Source: Alcanivorax limicola (lineage in GTDB: Bacteria; Pseudomonadota; Gammaproteobacteria; Pseudomonadales; Alcanivoracaceae). Taken from it: a stretch of DNA of 64,000 nt. The notes below the pieces were generated by a model. It had not been told where the DNA came from and did no database searches. It saw only the letters and a program-made list of their open reading frames with translations. Location of the stretch: positions 124,001-188,000 of the forward strand of contig NZ_JAIOUB010000001.1 of assembly GCF_019931215.1 (NCBI RefSeq), in the 5' to 3' direction. The position numbers and the translations under genes were made by a program. Of the stretch, positions 8,830 to 18,368 are shown in pieces. Position 1 is the first letter of the stretch. Every line of letters begins with the position of its first letter.

Positions 8830-10139
8830 TGCAGCAGCTGGCGGAAGTACGGCTTTGGGATCAGTTTGTGGGCGCGTTGGCCTATGACACGGAAACCGGA
8901 TTCGGCACGTTCGAATACAGCCGGGCCTGGTTGGCCCGGGGCTTTGCGGTGGCGCCGCTGCACCTGCCGCTGGCGCGCAGCATCTTTACGTTTCCCGGTC
9001 TCAACAGGGCGACCTGGCATGGATTGCCCGCCGCCTTTGCCGATACCCTGCCGGATGATTTCGGCAACGCCGTGATTGATGCCTGGCTGGCGCGGCAGGG
9101 GCGTGATCCGGCGTCGTTCACGCCGCTGGAGCGTTTGCTGTACACCGGCAATCGGGGGATGGGCGCACTGGAGTATGCGCCCGCGCTGGATCGTGCGGCC
9201 TCGCCGAACACCGAGGTGGCGCTGGCGTCACTGGTGCGCATGGCGCAGTCGGTGCTGGATCAGCGCGCGGGGATCGCTGCGGTGCCGGGGAGTGAGGAAG
9301 ATGAAGGCATGCGTGCCCTGTTGCAGGTCGGTACCTCCGCCGGCGGCGCCCGGCCCAAGGCGCTGGTGGCAATCAATGCGGCGCGCACGGAGTTGCGCTC
9401 TGGCCAGCTGCCGGCGCCGGAGGGTTTTCAGCATTACCTGTTGAAGTTCGATGGTGTGGTGGAGGGTCGGGCGGGTACAGAACTGTCCGGCGATCCGCTG
9501 GGCTATGGCCGCATGGAGTACGCCTACTATCTGATGGCCTGCGATGCGGGGTTGGATATGTCCCCCAGCGAGGTGCTGGAAGATGGGCCCCGTGCGCATT
9601 TCATGACCCGCCGTTTTGATCGCGAGGGCAATCGCAAACTGCATTATCTGTCGCTGTGTGCGATGGATCATGCCGACTACAAGGCCCCCGGTGCGTACAG
9701 CTACGAGCAACTGCTGGCCACGGCGCGCAAGTTGCGTCTGCCGCGTCGCGACGCCGTCGAGATATTCCGGCGCATGGTCTTCAACGTGGTGGCGCGTAAC
9801 CACGATGATCATGCCAAGAATTTCGGTTTTCTGCTGGCTGCCCCGGATGCGGGTTGGCGTCTGGCGCCAGCGTTTGATGTGGCCTACAGCTATAAACCCG
9901 GATCGCCGTGGGTCAACAGCCACCAGCTCAGCCTGAACGGCAAGCGTGATGATTTCGTGCGTGATGATCTGCTGGCTGTGGCGGCACTGATCGGCAATTT
10001 CCGCCGCGAGGCGGGCACGATTATCGAGCAGGTCATAGATGTTGTGGCGGGGTGGGAGCGTTACGCTGACAAGGCGGGGGTGTTCCCCGCATTGCGTCGC
10101 GACATCGCCCGCCATCATCGCCTGTCGCTGCGCCGCTGA
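8829..10139 (+). CDS. hipA: HipA-like serine/threonine kinase toxin
   Basis: A 436-residue HipA-family kinase. Visible are the N-terminal couple_hipA-like domain, the glycine-rich loop GTSAGGARPK (168-177), HYLLKFD (about 202-208), RRFDR (261-265), the catalytic loop RNHDDHAKN (Asp326, Asn331) and the metal-binding AFDV (Asp350). In E. coli, HipA phosphorylates glutamyl-tRNA synthetase and induces dormancy; the target here is unknown, although gltX lies about 41 kb away. All key kinase residues are present, so it looks active. Start and stop codons of the pair overlap by one base, implying translational coupling. Confidence 0.9.
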   Translation: MQQLAEVRLWDQFVGALAYDTETGFGTFEYSRAWLARGFAVAPLHLPLARSIFTFPGLNRATWHGLPAAFADTLPDDFGNAVIDAWLARQGRDPASFTPLERLLYTGNRGMGALEYAPALDRAASPNTEVALASLVRMAQSVLDQRAGIAAVPGSEEDEGMRALLQVGTSAGGARPKALVAINAARTELRSGQLPAPEGFQHYLLKFDGVVEGRAGTELSGDPLGYGRMEYAYYLMACDAGLDMSPSEVLEDGPRAHFMTRRFDREGNRKLHYLSLCAMDHADYKAPGAYSYEQLLATARKLRLPRRDAVEIFRRMVFNVVARNHDDHAKNFGFLLAAPDAGWRLAPAFDVAYSYKPGSPWVNSHQLSLNGKRDDFVRDDLLAVAALIGNFRREAGTIIEQVIDVVAGWERYADKAGVFPALRRDIARHHRLSLRR

Positions 10140-10143
10140 GGCG

Positions 10144-12630
10144 TCAGCCTGCTTCTTGCCTCAGCAGTGCCAGGGGCGGTTGGCGGCGCGCGCCAGCGCC
10201 CATCGCCATACCGGCCACGGCGACCATCAGGCCCACCAGGGTGGGCAGCAGTAACCACAGGGACCAGGGGATGCTGCCGCCGAACAGGCGTTGGCCCAGG
10301 GGAAACAGGGCAGCCAGCATGATCAGCGTGGCGCCCAGCGCAGCGCCGCCGCCGAGGGCCAGTGACTCCAGCCAGGTAACGCGCCGAATCAGCTGCCGGC
10401 TGCCGCCCAGTGTGCGCAGCAGGGCGTTGTCCCGGCCGCGCTGCGCCTGAGCGCCCAGCAGGGCCGCCATCAATACCAGTATGGCGGCGGCCATCAGCAG
10501 CACGGCCATCAACCCGGTAGCGCGGCTGGCCTGCGCGATCACATCCTGGGCCTGATCCAGAATGGCGTTAACGTCGAGCACCGTAATATGCGGCATGTCG
10601 CGCAGCAGCGCCGCAAGCCGGGCGCCATCGCCTTCCGGCAACCAGAAGCTGCTCAGCCAGGTGATGTCCTGCCCGGCCAGGCCGTCTTTGGCAAACATGA
10701 AATAGAAGTTGGGTTCAAAGCTTTCCCAGTCCACCTCGCGAATACTGGCGATGCGCGCACTGACCATGCCCTGGCTGGTGGTGAATTGCAGCATATCGCC
10801 CATGGCCAGTCCCAGGGTGCGGGCCAGATCCGCTTCCACGGACACTTCGCCAGTGGCATCTGCCTGCCAGGCGCCTTCCCGTACCCGATTGCTGGCCGGG
10901 AGTGCGTCGGCTTCGGTCAGTATCAGATCACGGTTCAGGGCACGCTCGCTCTGATCACTTTCCTTGGCGACGGCATCGCGCACCGGCACACCGTTGACCT
11001 CGGTGAGGCGACCGCGCACCACCGGGTAAGCAGGTTGTGCTCTGGCATCGTGTTGCGTCACCCAGTCCTGGAAGCGCGGCAGGTCGCTGTCGAACAGGTT
11101 GAAGACAAAGTGATTGGGCGCGTCCGCCGGCAGTTTCTGGCGCCATTCGCTGAGCAGCTGGTTACCGGTCTGCCCGGCCAGGCCCAGCACGGCGATCGCC
11201 ACCGTCAGGGAGGCGAGCAGGGGCAATGTCAGACCGGGTCGCCGGCTCAGCCGCCGTACCGCCAGCCGCCCGGACAGGGGCAAATGGCGACTGCCCAGAT
11301 CAAGCGCTTTCAGCAGTGGCCAGAGCAGGGCGGGCAGTAACGCCCCCAGAATCACCAGCAGTGCCAGCAACTGCGCCAGCTCGCGCAGCGAGCCGGTGAG
11401 GAGTGCGGCCAGCAGCACTGGCGCACCCAGCGCTGCAGCCAGTTCGATAATGCCGGCAAGCTGACGGGGGGCGAGCCGGTCGTTGAGCACCTGCATGGCC
11501 GGGGTGCGCACCAGCGTGGTGAGCCTTGGCAGGGCAAATGCGAGCCACAGCACGAGTGGCCCGAGAAGCAGTGTCAGCCATTCGGTGAGGCCAGCGGCCA
11601 GGGGGCCTTCCCAGCCCAGGGTACTGCGCAGTGCGAGAATCAACAGCACGCCAGCCAGCGAACCGGCCAGCGCTGCGGGCAGTACCGCCAGACCTTCCTG
11701 GCCCAGCAAGCGCGCCAGCACCTGGCTGCGGCGGGCACCGAAGCTGCGCAACAGTGCGGCCATGCGCGCCCGGCGCCGGACCCGTTGCGTGGTGGCCAGA
11801 TAGATGGCGGCGCCGCACAGCAGGCTGACCAGCAGCACGCCGAGGCTGACCCACAGCGTCAACTGGCGCATCGGCCCCATGGTGCGGGTGGCGGCATCCG
11901 CCACCGTGTCCAGCCGCTGATCCGGACGCAGACTTTGCGGCAGCGCGGCTTCGGCGGCACTGACGTCAGCGCTGTCACCGGCCAACATCAGGCGGTAGCG
12001 AACGCGCGTGCCCGGCCCCAGGATGCCGGTGTCCTCAAGATCGGCGCTGTTGAACAGAATGCGCGGATTCATGTTGTAAAAACCGGCGCCCTGGTCTGGC
12101 TCCTGGCGAATGATGCGGGTGAGGGTCAGCGCCTTGCGACCAACGGTGATCTGCTCGCCCAACTGGATGCCGAGACGATCCAGTGCCTGGTCGGCAACCC
12201 AGAGCTCGCCGGGCGGGGGCGCGCCTTCTGCAGGGTAAGCCGGGCCGAAGCGGTCGTCGGCAATCTGCAGGGCGCCGTACAACGGATAGCTGTCGGCGGC
12301 TGCTCTGGCCGCGACCAGCAGCATTTCTTCCTCGTGCACCAGCACGGTGGGAAAGTCGGCGATCTCCGCCTGTTGCAACGCGTGGAGTAACGCGCGCTGG
12401 GCATCGGTGGCGGGGTAGCTGCCCACCAGAACAAGATCACCGCCGAGCACTTCGGCGGTGCGCACGTCAAAACGCTGTTCGAGCTCCGCGCGCAGCAGCA
12501 CGATGCTGGCCAGCGACAGTGCGGCAACCGCCAGCGCCAGCGCCAGGATGCGGAAGGCGCTGTCACGCCAGGGGCGTAAAAACGTGGTCATAAGAGTGGC
12601 CATAAACGCCGCAGGATTCATCAGCGTCAT
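10144..12630 (-). CDS. ybbP: ABC transporter permease, YbbP family
   Basis: An 828-residue FtsX-type permease. It has an N-terminal membrane helix, a large periplasmic domain (about 50-250), then groups of membrane segments around residues 260-480 and a second periplasmic domain followed by C-terminal helices. This two-module arrangement (MacB-like core plus FtsX domains) is the YbbP form. With the adjacent ATPase it probably works as a mechanotransmission or lipoprotein-type exporter of unknown substrate. Its start overlaps the ybbA stop (ATGA at 12627-12630). It converges with hipA at 4 bp without a terminator. Confidence 0.85.
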   Translation of the reverse strand: MTLMNPAAFMATLMTTFLRPWRDSAFRILALALAVAALSLASIVLLRAELEQRFDVRTAEVLGGDLVLVGSYPATDAQRALLHALQQAEIADFPTVLVHEEEMLLVAARAAADSYPLYGALQIADDRFGPAYPAEGAPPPGELWVADQALDRLGIQLGEQITVGRKALTLTRIIRQEPDQGAGFYNMNPRILFNSADLEDTGILGPGTRVRYRLMLAGDSADVSAAEAALPQSLRPDQRLDTVADAATRTMGPMRQLTLWVSLGVLLVSLLCGAAIYLATTQRVRRRARMAALLRSFGARRSQVLARLLGQEGLAVLPAALAGSLAGVLLILALRSTLGWEGPLAAGLTEWLTLLLGPLVLWLAFALPRLTTLVRTPAMQVLNDRLAPRQLAGIIELAAALGAPVLLAALLTGSLRELAQLLALLVILGALLPALLWPLLKALDLGSRHLPLSGRLAVRRLSRRPGLTLPLLASLTVAIAVLGLAGQTGNQLLSEWRQKLPADAPNHFVFNLFDSDLPRFQDWVTQHDARAQPAYPVVRGRLTEVNGVPVRDAVAKESDQSERALNRDLILTEADALPASNRVREGAWQADATGEVSVEADLARTLGLAMGDMLQFTTSQGMVSARIASIREVDWESFEPNFYFMFAKDGLAGQDITWLSSFWLPEGDGARLAALLRDMPHITVLDVNAILDQAQDVIAQASRATGLMAVLLMAAAILVLMAALLGAQAQRGRDNALLRTLGGSRQLIRRVTWLESLALGGGAALGATLIMLAALFPLGQRLFGGSIPWSLWLLLPTLVGLMVAVAGMAMGAGARRQPPLALLRQEAG

Positions 12631-13328
12631 TGATCGTTCAACCGGCCGTCATCCAGGCGCAGGTGGCGGCCGCAACGTGCGGCGAGCTGGTCATCGTGGG
12701 TGACCAGCACCAGTGCGGTGCCTGCTTCCTGATTCATGGCGAACAGCAGATCAATGACGCGCTGCCCGTTGGCGTGATCCAGACTGCCGGTGGGCTCGTC
12801 CGCAAACAGCAGGCGCGGCGCCACGGCAAAGGCACGCGCCAGGGCGACGCGCTGTTGCTCGCCGCCCGACAAGGTGGTGGGAAAGTGCTTCAGGCGATGC
12901 GCCAGGCCGACACGCTCCAGCCATTGCCGGGCGATGCGTGCCGCATCCCGGGTGCCGCGGATTTCCAGTGGCAGCATCACGTTTTCCAGCACATTGAGGT
13001 CGCTGACCAGATGGAAAGACTGGAAAACGAAAGCGCACAGCTCGCCGCGGCGCACCGCGCGGGCGTCCTCGTTGAGCGCGCTGAACGACGCCCCGTCGAG
13101 ACTGACAGTGCCGGAGGAGGGGACGTCCAGCCCGGCGAGGATGCCCAGCAATGTGGATTTGCCGCTACCGCTGGGCCCGGTGATGGCCACGCTTTCACCG
13201 GGCAGCACGGTCATTGCGATATGCTGCAGGAGTGTCAGTTCTCCTTCCGGCCCGGGAACCCGTTTGCTAAGGTTGCTGGCGTCCAGAATCGGTACGGTGG
13301 CAGCGGTCGCCTGAGGAGTAGAAATCAT
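12627..13328 (-). CDS. ybbA: ABC transporter ATP-binding protein, YbbA family
   Basis: A 233-residue ATPase of the LolD/MacB type. It shows Walker A GPSGSGKST (51-59), Q-loop FVFQSFHL, signature LSGGEQQRV, Walker B LLFADEP and the H-loop VTHD. It energises YbbP. Its ATG (complement of 13326-13328) overlaps the divergent tesA ATG at 13327, so the two genes share start-codon bases. No good Shine-Dalgarno is seen for this start. Confidence 0.9.
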   Translation of the reverse strand: MISTPQATAATVPILDASNLSKRVPGPEGELTLLQHIAMTVLPGESVAITGPSGSGKSTLLGILAGLDVPSSGTVSLDGASFSALNEDARAVRRGELCAFVFQSFHLVSDLNVLENVMLPLEIRGTRDAARIARQWLERVGLAHRLKHFPTTLSGGEQQRVALARAFAVAPRLLFADEPTGSLDHANGQRVIDLLFAMNQEAGTALVLVTHDDQLAARCGRHLRLDDGRLNDQ

Positions 13329-13947
13329 GCGTTATATGCTCGGGTTACTGTGCGGCCTGTTGAGCCTGATTGCGTCAGCCGACGTGCTGATTGTGGGTGA
13401 CAGTATTAGCGCTGCGTACGGCATTGACAAGGAACAGGGCTGGGTGACGTTGCTGGAACAGCGCGTTGCCGAAGAGTGTCCCGGCATGGCAGTGAATAAT
13501 GCGTCGGTCAGTGGCGAAACGACGGCGGGCGGTCTGGCGCGATTGCCAGTGCTGTTGCAGCGTCATGCGCCGGCTATTGTGGTGATCGAGTTGGGCGGTA
13601 ATGACGGTTTGCGCGGCATGCCGCCGGCGCAGATGGCGCGCAATCTGCGCGGCATGATCGCCGCTTCGCGCGAGGCGGGTGCTGAGCCGCTGTTGTTCGG
13701 CATGTTGATTCCACCGAATTATGGCGCTGCCTACAACGCGATGTTCGAGAGCGCATTTCGTGATGTTGCCGAGGCAGAAGAGATTCCGTTTGTGCCGTTC
13801 TTTCTTGAGGGAGTTGGTGATGATCCGGCGCTGATGCAGGACGACGGCATTCATCCGACGGCGGCGGCCCAGCCGGTGCTGCTGGACAACGCCTGGGCTG
13901 TGCTGGCCTCGGCAGTACGCGACCACTGCGAGGCTGATGATGTTTGA
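13327..13947 (+). CDS. tesA: TesA-like periplasmic GDSL lysophospholipase/thioesterase I
   Basis: A 206-residue SGNH hydrolase. A signal peptide (cleavage probably after residue 18, IASA) is followed by block I GDSIS (Ser26), block III GGND (90-93) and block V DGIHP (Asp173, His176). This matches the E. coli multifunctional thioesterase/protease/lysophospholipase TesA, which acts on acyl-thioesters and lysophospholipids in the periplasm. SD GAGGAG precedes the ATG. It is divergent from ybbA, as in E. coli, and overlaps the next gene by 11 bp. Confidence 0.92.
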   Translation: MRYMLGLLCGLLSLIASADVLIVGDSISAAYGIDKEQGWVTLLEQRVAEECPGMAVNNASVSGETTAGGLARLPVLLQRHAPAIVVIELGGNDGLRGMPPAQMARNLRGMIAASREAGAEPLLFGMLIPPNYGAAYNAMFESAFRDVAEAEEIPFVPFFLEGVGDDPALMQDDGIHPTAAAQPVLLDNAWAVLASAVRDHCEADDV

Positions 13948-14578
13948 GCAGGACCCTGTATGGCAGCAAGTGCTGCGCTTCTGGTTTGGTGAGGGCTTTC
14001 TTTCTGAGGGCTCTCTTTCTGCTAAAGAGAACTGGCCGTTGCCGCAGCAGGAAAAACGCTGGTTTCGCGGCGGCGCCGCGCTGGACGCCGAGATCGCAGA
14101 GCGCTTTGGCCACGTGGTGGATGCAGCGCTATGGAGTGAGATGGTGGACTGGGAAAACCGCCCCCTGTCTCGCCTGGCACTGATCCTGGTGCTGGATCAG
14201 TTCACCCGCAATATCTATCGCGGCGAGGCCCGTGCTTTCGCAGGGGATCATCGCGCGGTGACATTGGTCAACGAGGGGCTCGCCATCGGCATGGATGAAC
14301 AGTTGCCGTGGGCGGGGCGGGTGTTTTTCTATATGCCGCTCATGCACGCAGAAGATATTGACCTGCAGCGACGCTGCATTACCTGCTTTGAGCGTGCCCG
14401 GGATGCGGCGCCAGCGGATATCGCGGTAAAGCTGGAGAGTAATATCCGCTTTGCCCGCGAACATGCCGAGATCATTGAGCGCTTTGGTCGCTTCCCCTAC
14501 CGCAACCGTGCGCTGGGCCGTGAGAGCACCGGCGAGGAGCTGGCGTTTCTCGAACACGGGCCCAGCTTCGGGCAGTAG
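13937..14578 (+). CDS. DUF924 family protein
   Basis: A 213-residue all-helical protein with the DUF924 signatures FWFG, LDQFTRNIYRG, ERFGRFPYRN and LGRESTGEE. The family has a TPR-like fold and no established activity. The likely start is one of the two adjacent ATGs (13937 or 13940), both within the end of tesA, so it is probably co-transcribed with tesA. An extra EGFLSEGSLS stretch near residue 19 comes from a 15-bp tandem duplication. It converges at 4 bp with the DUF349 gene. Confidence 0.85.
   Translation: MMFEQDPVWQQVLRFWFGEGFLSEGSLSAKENWPLPQQEKRWFRGGAALDAEIAERFGHVVDAALWSEMVDWENRPLSRLALILVLDQFTRNIYRGEARAFAGDHRAVTLVNEGLAIGMDEQLPWAGRVFFYMPLMHAEDIDLQRRCITCFERARDAAPADIAVKLESNIRFAREHAEIIERFGRFPYRNRALGRESTGEELAFLEHGPSFGQ
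13991..14020. repeat. 15-bp tandem duplication in the DUF924 gene
   Basis: GAGGGCTTTCTTTCT and GAGGGCTCTCTTTCT are adjacent and differ at one base. The duplication adds five codons in frame (EGFLS-EGSLS). Confidence 0.85.
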
Positions 14579-14582
14579 TACC

Positions 14583-17249
14583 TCAGCGCGTCGCTGCCTC
14601 CAGTGCACTGCGCAGGCGCTCACGAATGTCCGGTGCGAGGCCATTGCCCAATAGCGCCTCGGCACCTTCCAGCAACTTGGCACACTCTTCAAAGCGGTCC
14701 GGGCTGGCCTGCTGCTTCATGGCCTGGGGCAGCTTCTCCAGTTGCCAGCGCATGCGTTCCTGACGGGCCGTTTCCGGGCTCGGTATATCGGCGCTGACTT
14801 CAAGGGCCACGGCCAGCTCGCGCTGTTGCGCGCAGGCGCTTTCCAGCGCAGGGGCTTGCTGGATCTTCGCCAGCAGTTGTCGGCTGCGGTTGCGGCGGGG
14901 CAGGTCGCTCAGTAATTGCCGGGCTTGCTGCACGAGTGCCTGTTGCCGCTTTTGCAGGGCGCTGTCGCGCCGGGGCGGTGTAAGGCGCTCGATATCCCGC
15001 AACGCGCTGCGCAGGGCGTCGGTCTCGGTGTCTGGTCCGTCCTCGGCCAACAATGCGGCGAAGGCGCTCAGTTGTGCCTGGATATTGTCGCGCTGGGCTT
15101 TCTCAGCTACCTGATCGGCCTTGCGAGCTTCCTGCTGGCGGCCAAACAATGTGTCGCACGCTTTGCGAAAGCGTTTGTGCAGCGTGCGGTACTGCTGCGG
15201 GTGCACCCAGCCCGCCTGTTTCCACTGCTGTTGCAGTTGCTTGGCGTGCTCGGTGGCCGCGCGCAGGTCGTCGCTGTCGCACAGTGCTTCCACTTCTGTG
15301 GTCAGGGCTTCCAGCGTCGCGGCATGGCGTTCGCTGGCCTCGGTCAGGTGACGGTCAAACTCGGTGAGCAGGTCGCTGAAGCGACGCCCCACCTCTCGTG
15401 CATCGGTGAAGCGCACCGGTTGGTGCTGTTTGAATTCGTCGGGTGCCTTGCGCCGGATCTCGAACAGTGCAGCAAGGTCACCATGCTCCCAGTCCTGCTG
15501 TGCCAGCAAGGTGCTTAACTGGTCGCACAGTGCTGCACGGCGCGCCAGGTTGGCGCTGCGTTCGGCATCCTGCTCGCGGAAATGCGCGCGGCAGGGTTCG
15601 TAGGCGTTGTCCGACGCAGCCTTGAAGCGATCCCAAAGTGCCTGATCCGCTTCCTGGTCTGAGGACATCAGGGCGCGCCACTCGTCGTGCAACGCCTGAA
15701 TGGCACTGGCCTTTTCTTCCGCATCCATGTTGGTGTCAGCCAGGGCTTCCATGCGTTCGCACAGCGCGGGTTTTTTCGGCTCCGCGGCAAAGGCGTGCCA
15801 GTCTCGCAGCTCATCCAGTTGCGGGCGGAGTCTGTCCAGCCGCGCGGTGCGGCTGCTGTCCGGGTGTTCGGCCAGCAGGCCTTCGGCCTTGTGACACAGG
15901 CGGTTGGCATGGCGCAGGTTGCGTTGGCGGAGTTCGCGCTGCAAGGCGCCGAGAATATTGTCCAGGGCTTCCTGTTCGGCGGTGCGCCGGGGGCGGTTTT
16001 TTTCCGCTGCCGCGGCAGTGGGCTTCGACGGTGCTTGGCACACATCGGTGAGCGCCGCCAGCAGCGGCGGCATGTTGCCTGCTACCGGCCACGCCTGCAG
16101 CAATGCACGGGCCGCGACGCGCGCGTCTTCTTTCTCATTGCCCTCTTCATTCTGGTTGCCACTGAGCCGGGCTGTGAGGGCGTCGATTTCCTCGCGGCGT
16201 GCCAGCAGGTCTTCCATGGCGCCGATCAACCCAGTCCAGATGTCGGTCAGTGCGGCATAGCGTTTGGCGAGTGCTTCTTCGGCGGGGCAGGTGGTGATGG
16301 CCTCTTCCCAGCGTCGTTGCTGGGTCGCGACGGCGGCGCGCAAACTGCCGATATCCTGCTCCAGCGTGTTCATATCCAGATCATCGTGGAGTTGGGTCAG
16401 CATGGCGACCGCCGCTTGCTGTTCCTCGACGGCGGCCCGGCGCTCGGCAACCTGTGCTGCCTCGCGGGCCAGTTGCGCCAGTTGTGCCCGGCATGCTGCC
16501 TCGGCGGTATGGAAGGCGTCGGTCTGTGCCGTGTCGGCATCGCTGGCGACGTCCTGCCATTGTTGGCACAGCTGGGTCAGGCGTGGGCCGTACAGTGCGT
16601 CCGGCGTGCGCCGGGCATGCTGGGTCAGCTCTGCCAGTACGGCGTCGCGTTGGGTCTGACGACTCTGGGCCGCCTGTTCTGCCTGTTGGCGCTGTTTCAG
16701 GCGCTCCCGGGCCTGCTGCAGCACGCGTTTGTCGCGGCCGTCGCGGACCAGCTGGCGCAGTGCCTCGTCGCTGCGCAGTCGCGCGGCGGCGGCGATGCGC
16801 TGTGGGGCCTCGTCACCATGCAGGGCAATATCCAGCAGCACGGTTTCGTCGTCCAGGCGTTCAATGGCCGCGATACGACAGGTGCCGTCCGGGCTGGATC
16901 GGGCGACAAACGCCAGCGCCGCCTGATTGTCGGTAAGGCGCACCAGGCGCAGGCGGTTGTCCAGGCCGGGGCACTGTTCGGCGAGCCCGGCGAGCAGGCG
17001 GTTGATTTGCAGGGCGGCGGCATCACGCACCAGATTGTCCGGGTCCTGCCGCACCAGTTGATCCAGCAGTTTGAAATCATGCAGACGTCCGGCAGCGCCC
17101 GCTCGTACCGAGGCATCGCTGTCGCCGCGGGCGAGGGTGGTCAGTATCTGTGCCGTCTGGGGATCGTCCAGGGACAGCTCTCCGATGGCGCGCAGACGCT
17201 GGTCGGCACTGTTGTGCTGCCAGCGGGGTTTGAAGAGTTTGCCGAGCAT
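14583..17249 (-). CDS. DUF349-repeat protein with N-terminal HEAT-like domain
   Basis: An 888-residue cytoplasmic protein with no signal or membrane segment. The first ~190 residues look like HEAT-type helical repeats (DQRLRAIGEL, DASVRAGAAGRL). The rest is long, Q/A/R-rich and mostly coiled coil, with repeated DUF349-type blocks built around LxxEWRxL/W-K-AGW spacing (for example near QALHDEWRALM and LQQQWKQAGW). Proteins of this type have been linked to cell-envelope and growth phenotypes in other proteobacteria, but a reaction is not known to me. The start has SD GGGGAA. Confidence 0.8.
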   Translation of the reverse strand: MLGKLFKPRWQHNSADQRLRAIGELSLDDPQTAQILTTLARGDSDASVRAGAAGRLHDFKLLDQLVRQDPDNLVRDAAALQINRLLAGLAEQCPGLDNRLRLVRLTDNQAALAFVARSSPDGTCRIAAIERLDDETVLLDIALHGDEAPQRIAAAARLRSDEALRQLVRDGRDKRVLQQARERLKQRQQAEQAAQSRQTQRDAVLAELTQHARRTPDALYGPRLTQLCQQWQDVASDADTAQTDAFHTAEAACRAQLAQLAREAAQVAERRAAVEEQQAAVAMLTQLHDDLDMNTLEQDIGSLRAAVATQQRRWEEAITTCPAEEALAKRYAALTDIWTGLIGAMEDLLARREEIDALTARLSGNQNEEGNEKEDARVAARALLQAWPVAGNMPPLLAALTDVCQAPSKPTAAAAEKNRPRRTAEQEALDNILGALQRELRQRNLRHANRLCHKAEGLLAEHPDSSRTARLDRLRPQLDELRDWHAFAAEPKKPALCERMEALADTNMDAEEKASAIQALHDEWRALMSSDQEADQALWDRFKAASDNAYEPCRAHFREQDAERSANLARRAALCDQLSTLLAQQDWEHGDLAALFEIRRKAPDEFKQHQPVRFTDAREVGRRFSDLLTEFDRHLTEASERHAATLEALTTEVEALCDSDDLRAATEHAKQLQQQWKQAGWVHPQQYRTLHKRFRKACDTLFGRQQEARKADQVAEKAQRDNIQAQLSAFAALLAEDGPDTETDALRSALRDIERLTPPRRDSALQKRQQALVQQARQLLSDLPRRNRSRQLLAKIQQAPALESACAQQRELAVALEVSADIPSPETARQERMRWQLEKLPQAMKQQASPDRFEECAKLLEGAEALLGNGLAPDIRERLRSALEAATR

Positions 17250-17384
17250 TGAATTCCCCTGTGTCCCGGCAGCAACACGGGCTGCCGAAAAGATTGCTGA
17301 TGTGCTGAAAGCGGCGCTGAAACCTGCAAGGGACCCATGATAACTATTGACGCGGGATGTGCCAGCATCCGTTTATGCAGGAGA

Positions 17385-18368
17385 TCAATAGCGATGGCGC
17401 CCTGAGGCCCGGGGCAGCCATTGTTGCCAGGCCAACTCCAGTGCGGCGAAACCGCCCGGCCAGTGATCGTCGATAAAGGCGCTGCTGTCTGTCAGCGGCC
17501 GTGGGTCGTTGGCTACCCGTGCCAGCAGATCCCGCAGGAGCTGACGGCCCTCGGCCGTGTCCATCAGAAACCAGACCAGTGACCAGCTGATGGCGTAGTT
17601 GCCGCCCCGCGCTGCTTGCGCCTGCCAGACCTCGTGCCTGGCGTCGACATTATGACGCAGGACGCCGGGTGCGGGCGGCGCGCCTCTCAATTGCTGCAAC
17701 CAGTGCGCTGCCACAGGTATTTCGGCGGTCAGCCCGTAGATCTGTAGCTGTGAGAAGTATTCCGCCAGACCCTCATTGAGCCAGATCGGCATATAGCCGG
17801 CCTGTCGGGCGGCAATGGCATGGGAGCATTCGTGGGTAATCAGGCGTAGCAAGGCATCATGGTCGTCGAGTGCCAGGGCCGTGATACGACCATTCATGCC
17901 GTTGAAGAAGCCGGCAGGGTTCTCCAGACGCGGGGCGACCTGACGTTGGTACTGACGAAATGCGTTGGCATCGCCGTACAGCATGATCTCGAAGGGCATG
18001 TCGGTGGGCATGTTGACGGCCAGGGTGTGTCGATAAATGCTGAAAACCCGGGTGACGGTCACTTCAAGACGCTGTTGCAGGCGTGTGGGGAGTACATAAT
18101 CCCGTGTTTCGATACGGATATCCGGGGCATCCGGTTGCTGATAACGGGCTGCGACGTCTTCGGCGTTTTGTTGGGCGGGTGCGCGGTCAGAGAAGTGCCA
18201 GCGACCCTCCGTATCTTGCCAGCGGTAAAGGCCGTTGCCATGGGCCGGCGCCGGCACCACGCAGGACAGCATGGCGCCGACGCAGCATAGCGTCAGGAAT
18301 CCATGCGGGCCTAATCCATGCGGGCCTGTAACAGCGCGTCTTTTTCTGCCCAGAGTTCGCTTATCCAT
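17385..18368 (-). CDS. Secreted zinc metalloprotease (gluzincin type) with DUF4124-like N-terminus
   Basis: A 327-residue exported protein. After a basic N-region and hydrophobic segment (about residues 24-43) comes a DUF4124-like stretch (LYRWQDTEGRWHFSDRAP), then a peptidase domain with HECSH (179-183) and the third-ligand helix NEGLAEYF (198-205), typical of gluzincins. It may process envelope proteins or peptidoglycan-associated substrates. The ATG at 18368 lies inside the upstream acyltransferase gene (58-bp overlap) and has no clear SD; later ATGs would cut the signal peptide. The 15-bp duplication at 18298-18327 adds GPHGL-GPHGF to its N-region. Confidence 0.75.
   Translation of the reverse strand: MDKRTLGRKRRAVTGPHGLGPHGFLTLCCVGAMLSCVVPAPAHGNGLYRWQDTEGRWHFSDRAPAQQNAEDVAARYQQPDAPDIRIETRDYVLPTRLQQRLEVTVTRVFSIYRHTLAVNMPTDMPFEIMLYGDANAFRQYQRQVAPRLENPAGFFNGMNGRITALALDDHDALLRLITHECSHAIAARQAGYMPIWLNEGLAEYFSQLQIYGLTAEIPVAAHWLQQLRGAPPAPGVLRHNVDARHEVWQAQAARGGNYAISWSLVWFLMDTAEGRQLLRDLLARVANDPRPLTDSSAFIDDHWPGGFAALELAWQQWLPRASGRHRY
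18298..18327. repeat. Perfect 15-bp tandem duplication at the acyltransferase/protease junction
   Basis: Unit AATCCATGCGGGCCT occurs twice without a gap. On the minus strand the junction creates the TAG stop of the acyltransferase (18311-18313), while in the overlapping protease frame it adds five codons. Confidence 0.95.

Noticed and set aside
8446..10139. Part of a defence island around hipBA
   Set aside because: Neighbours are ordinary envelope and transport genes; no restriction, CBASS, Gabija or similar genes are seen.
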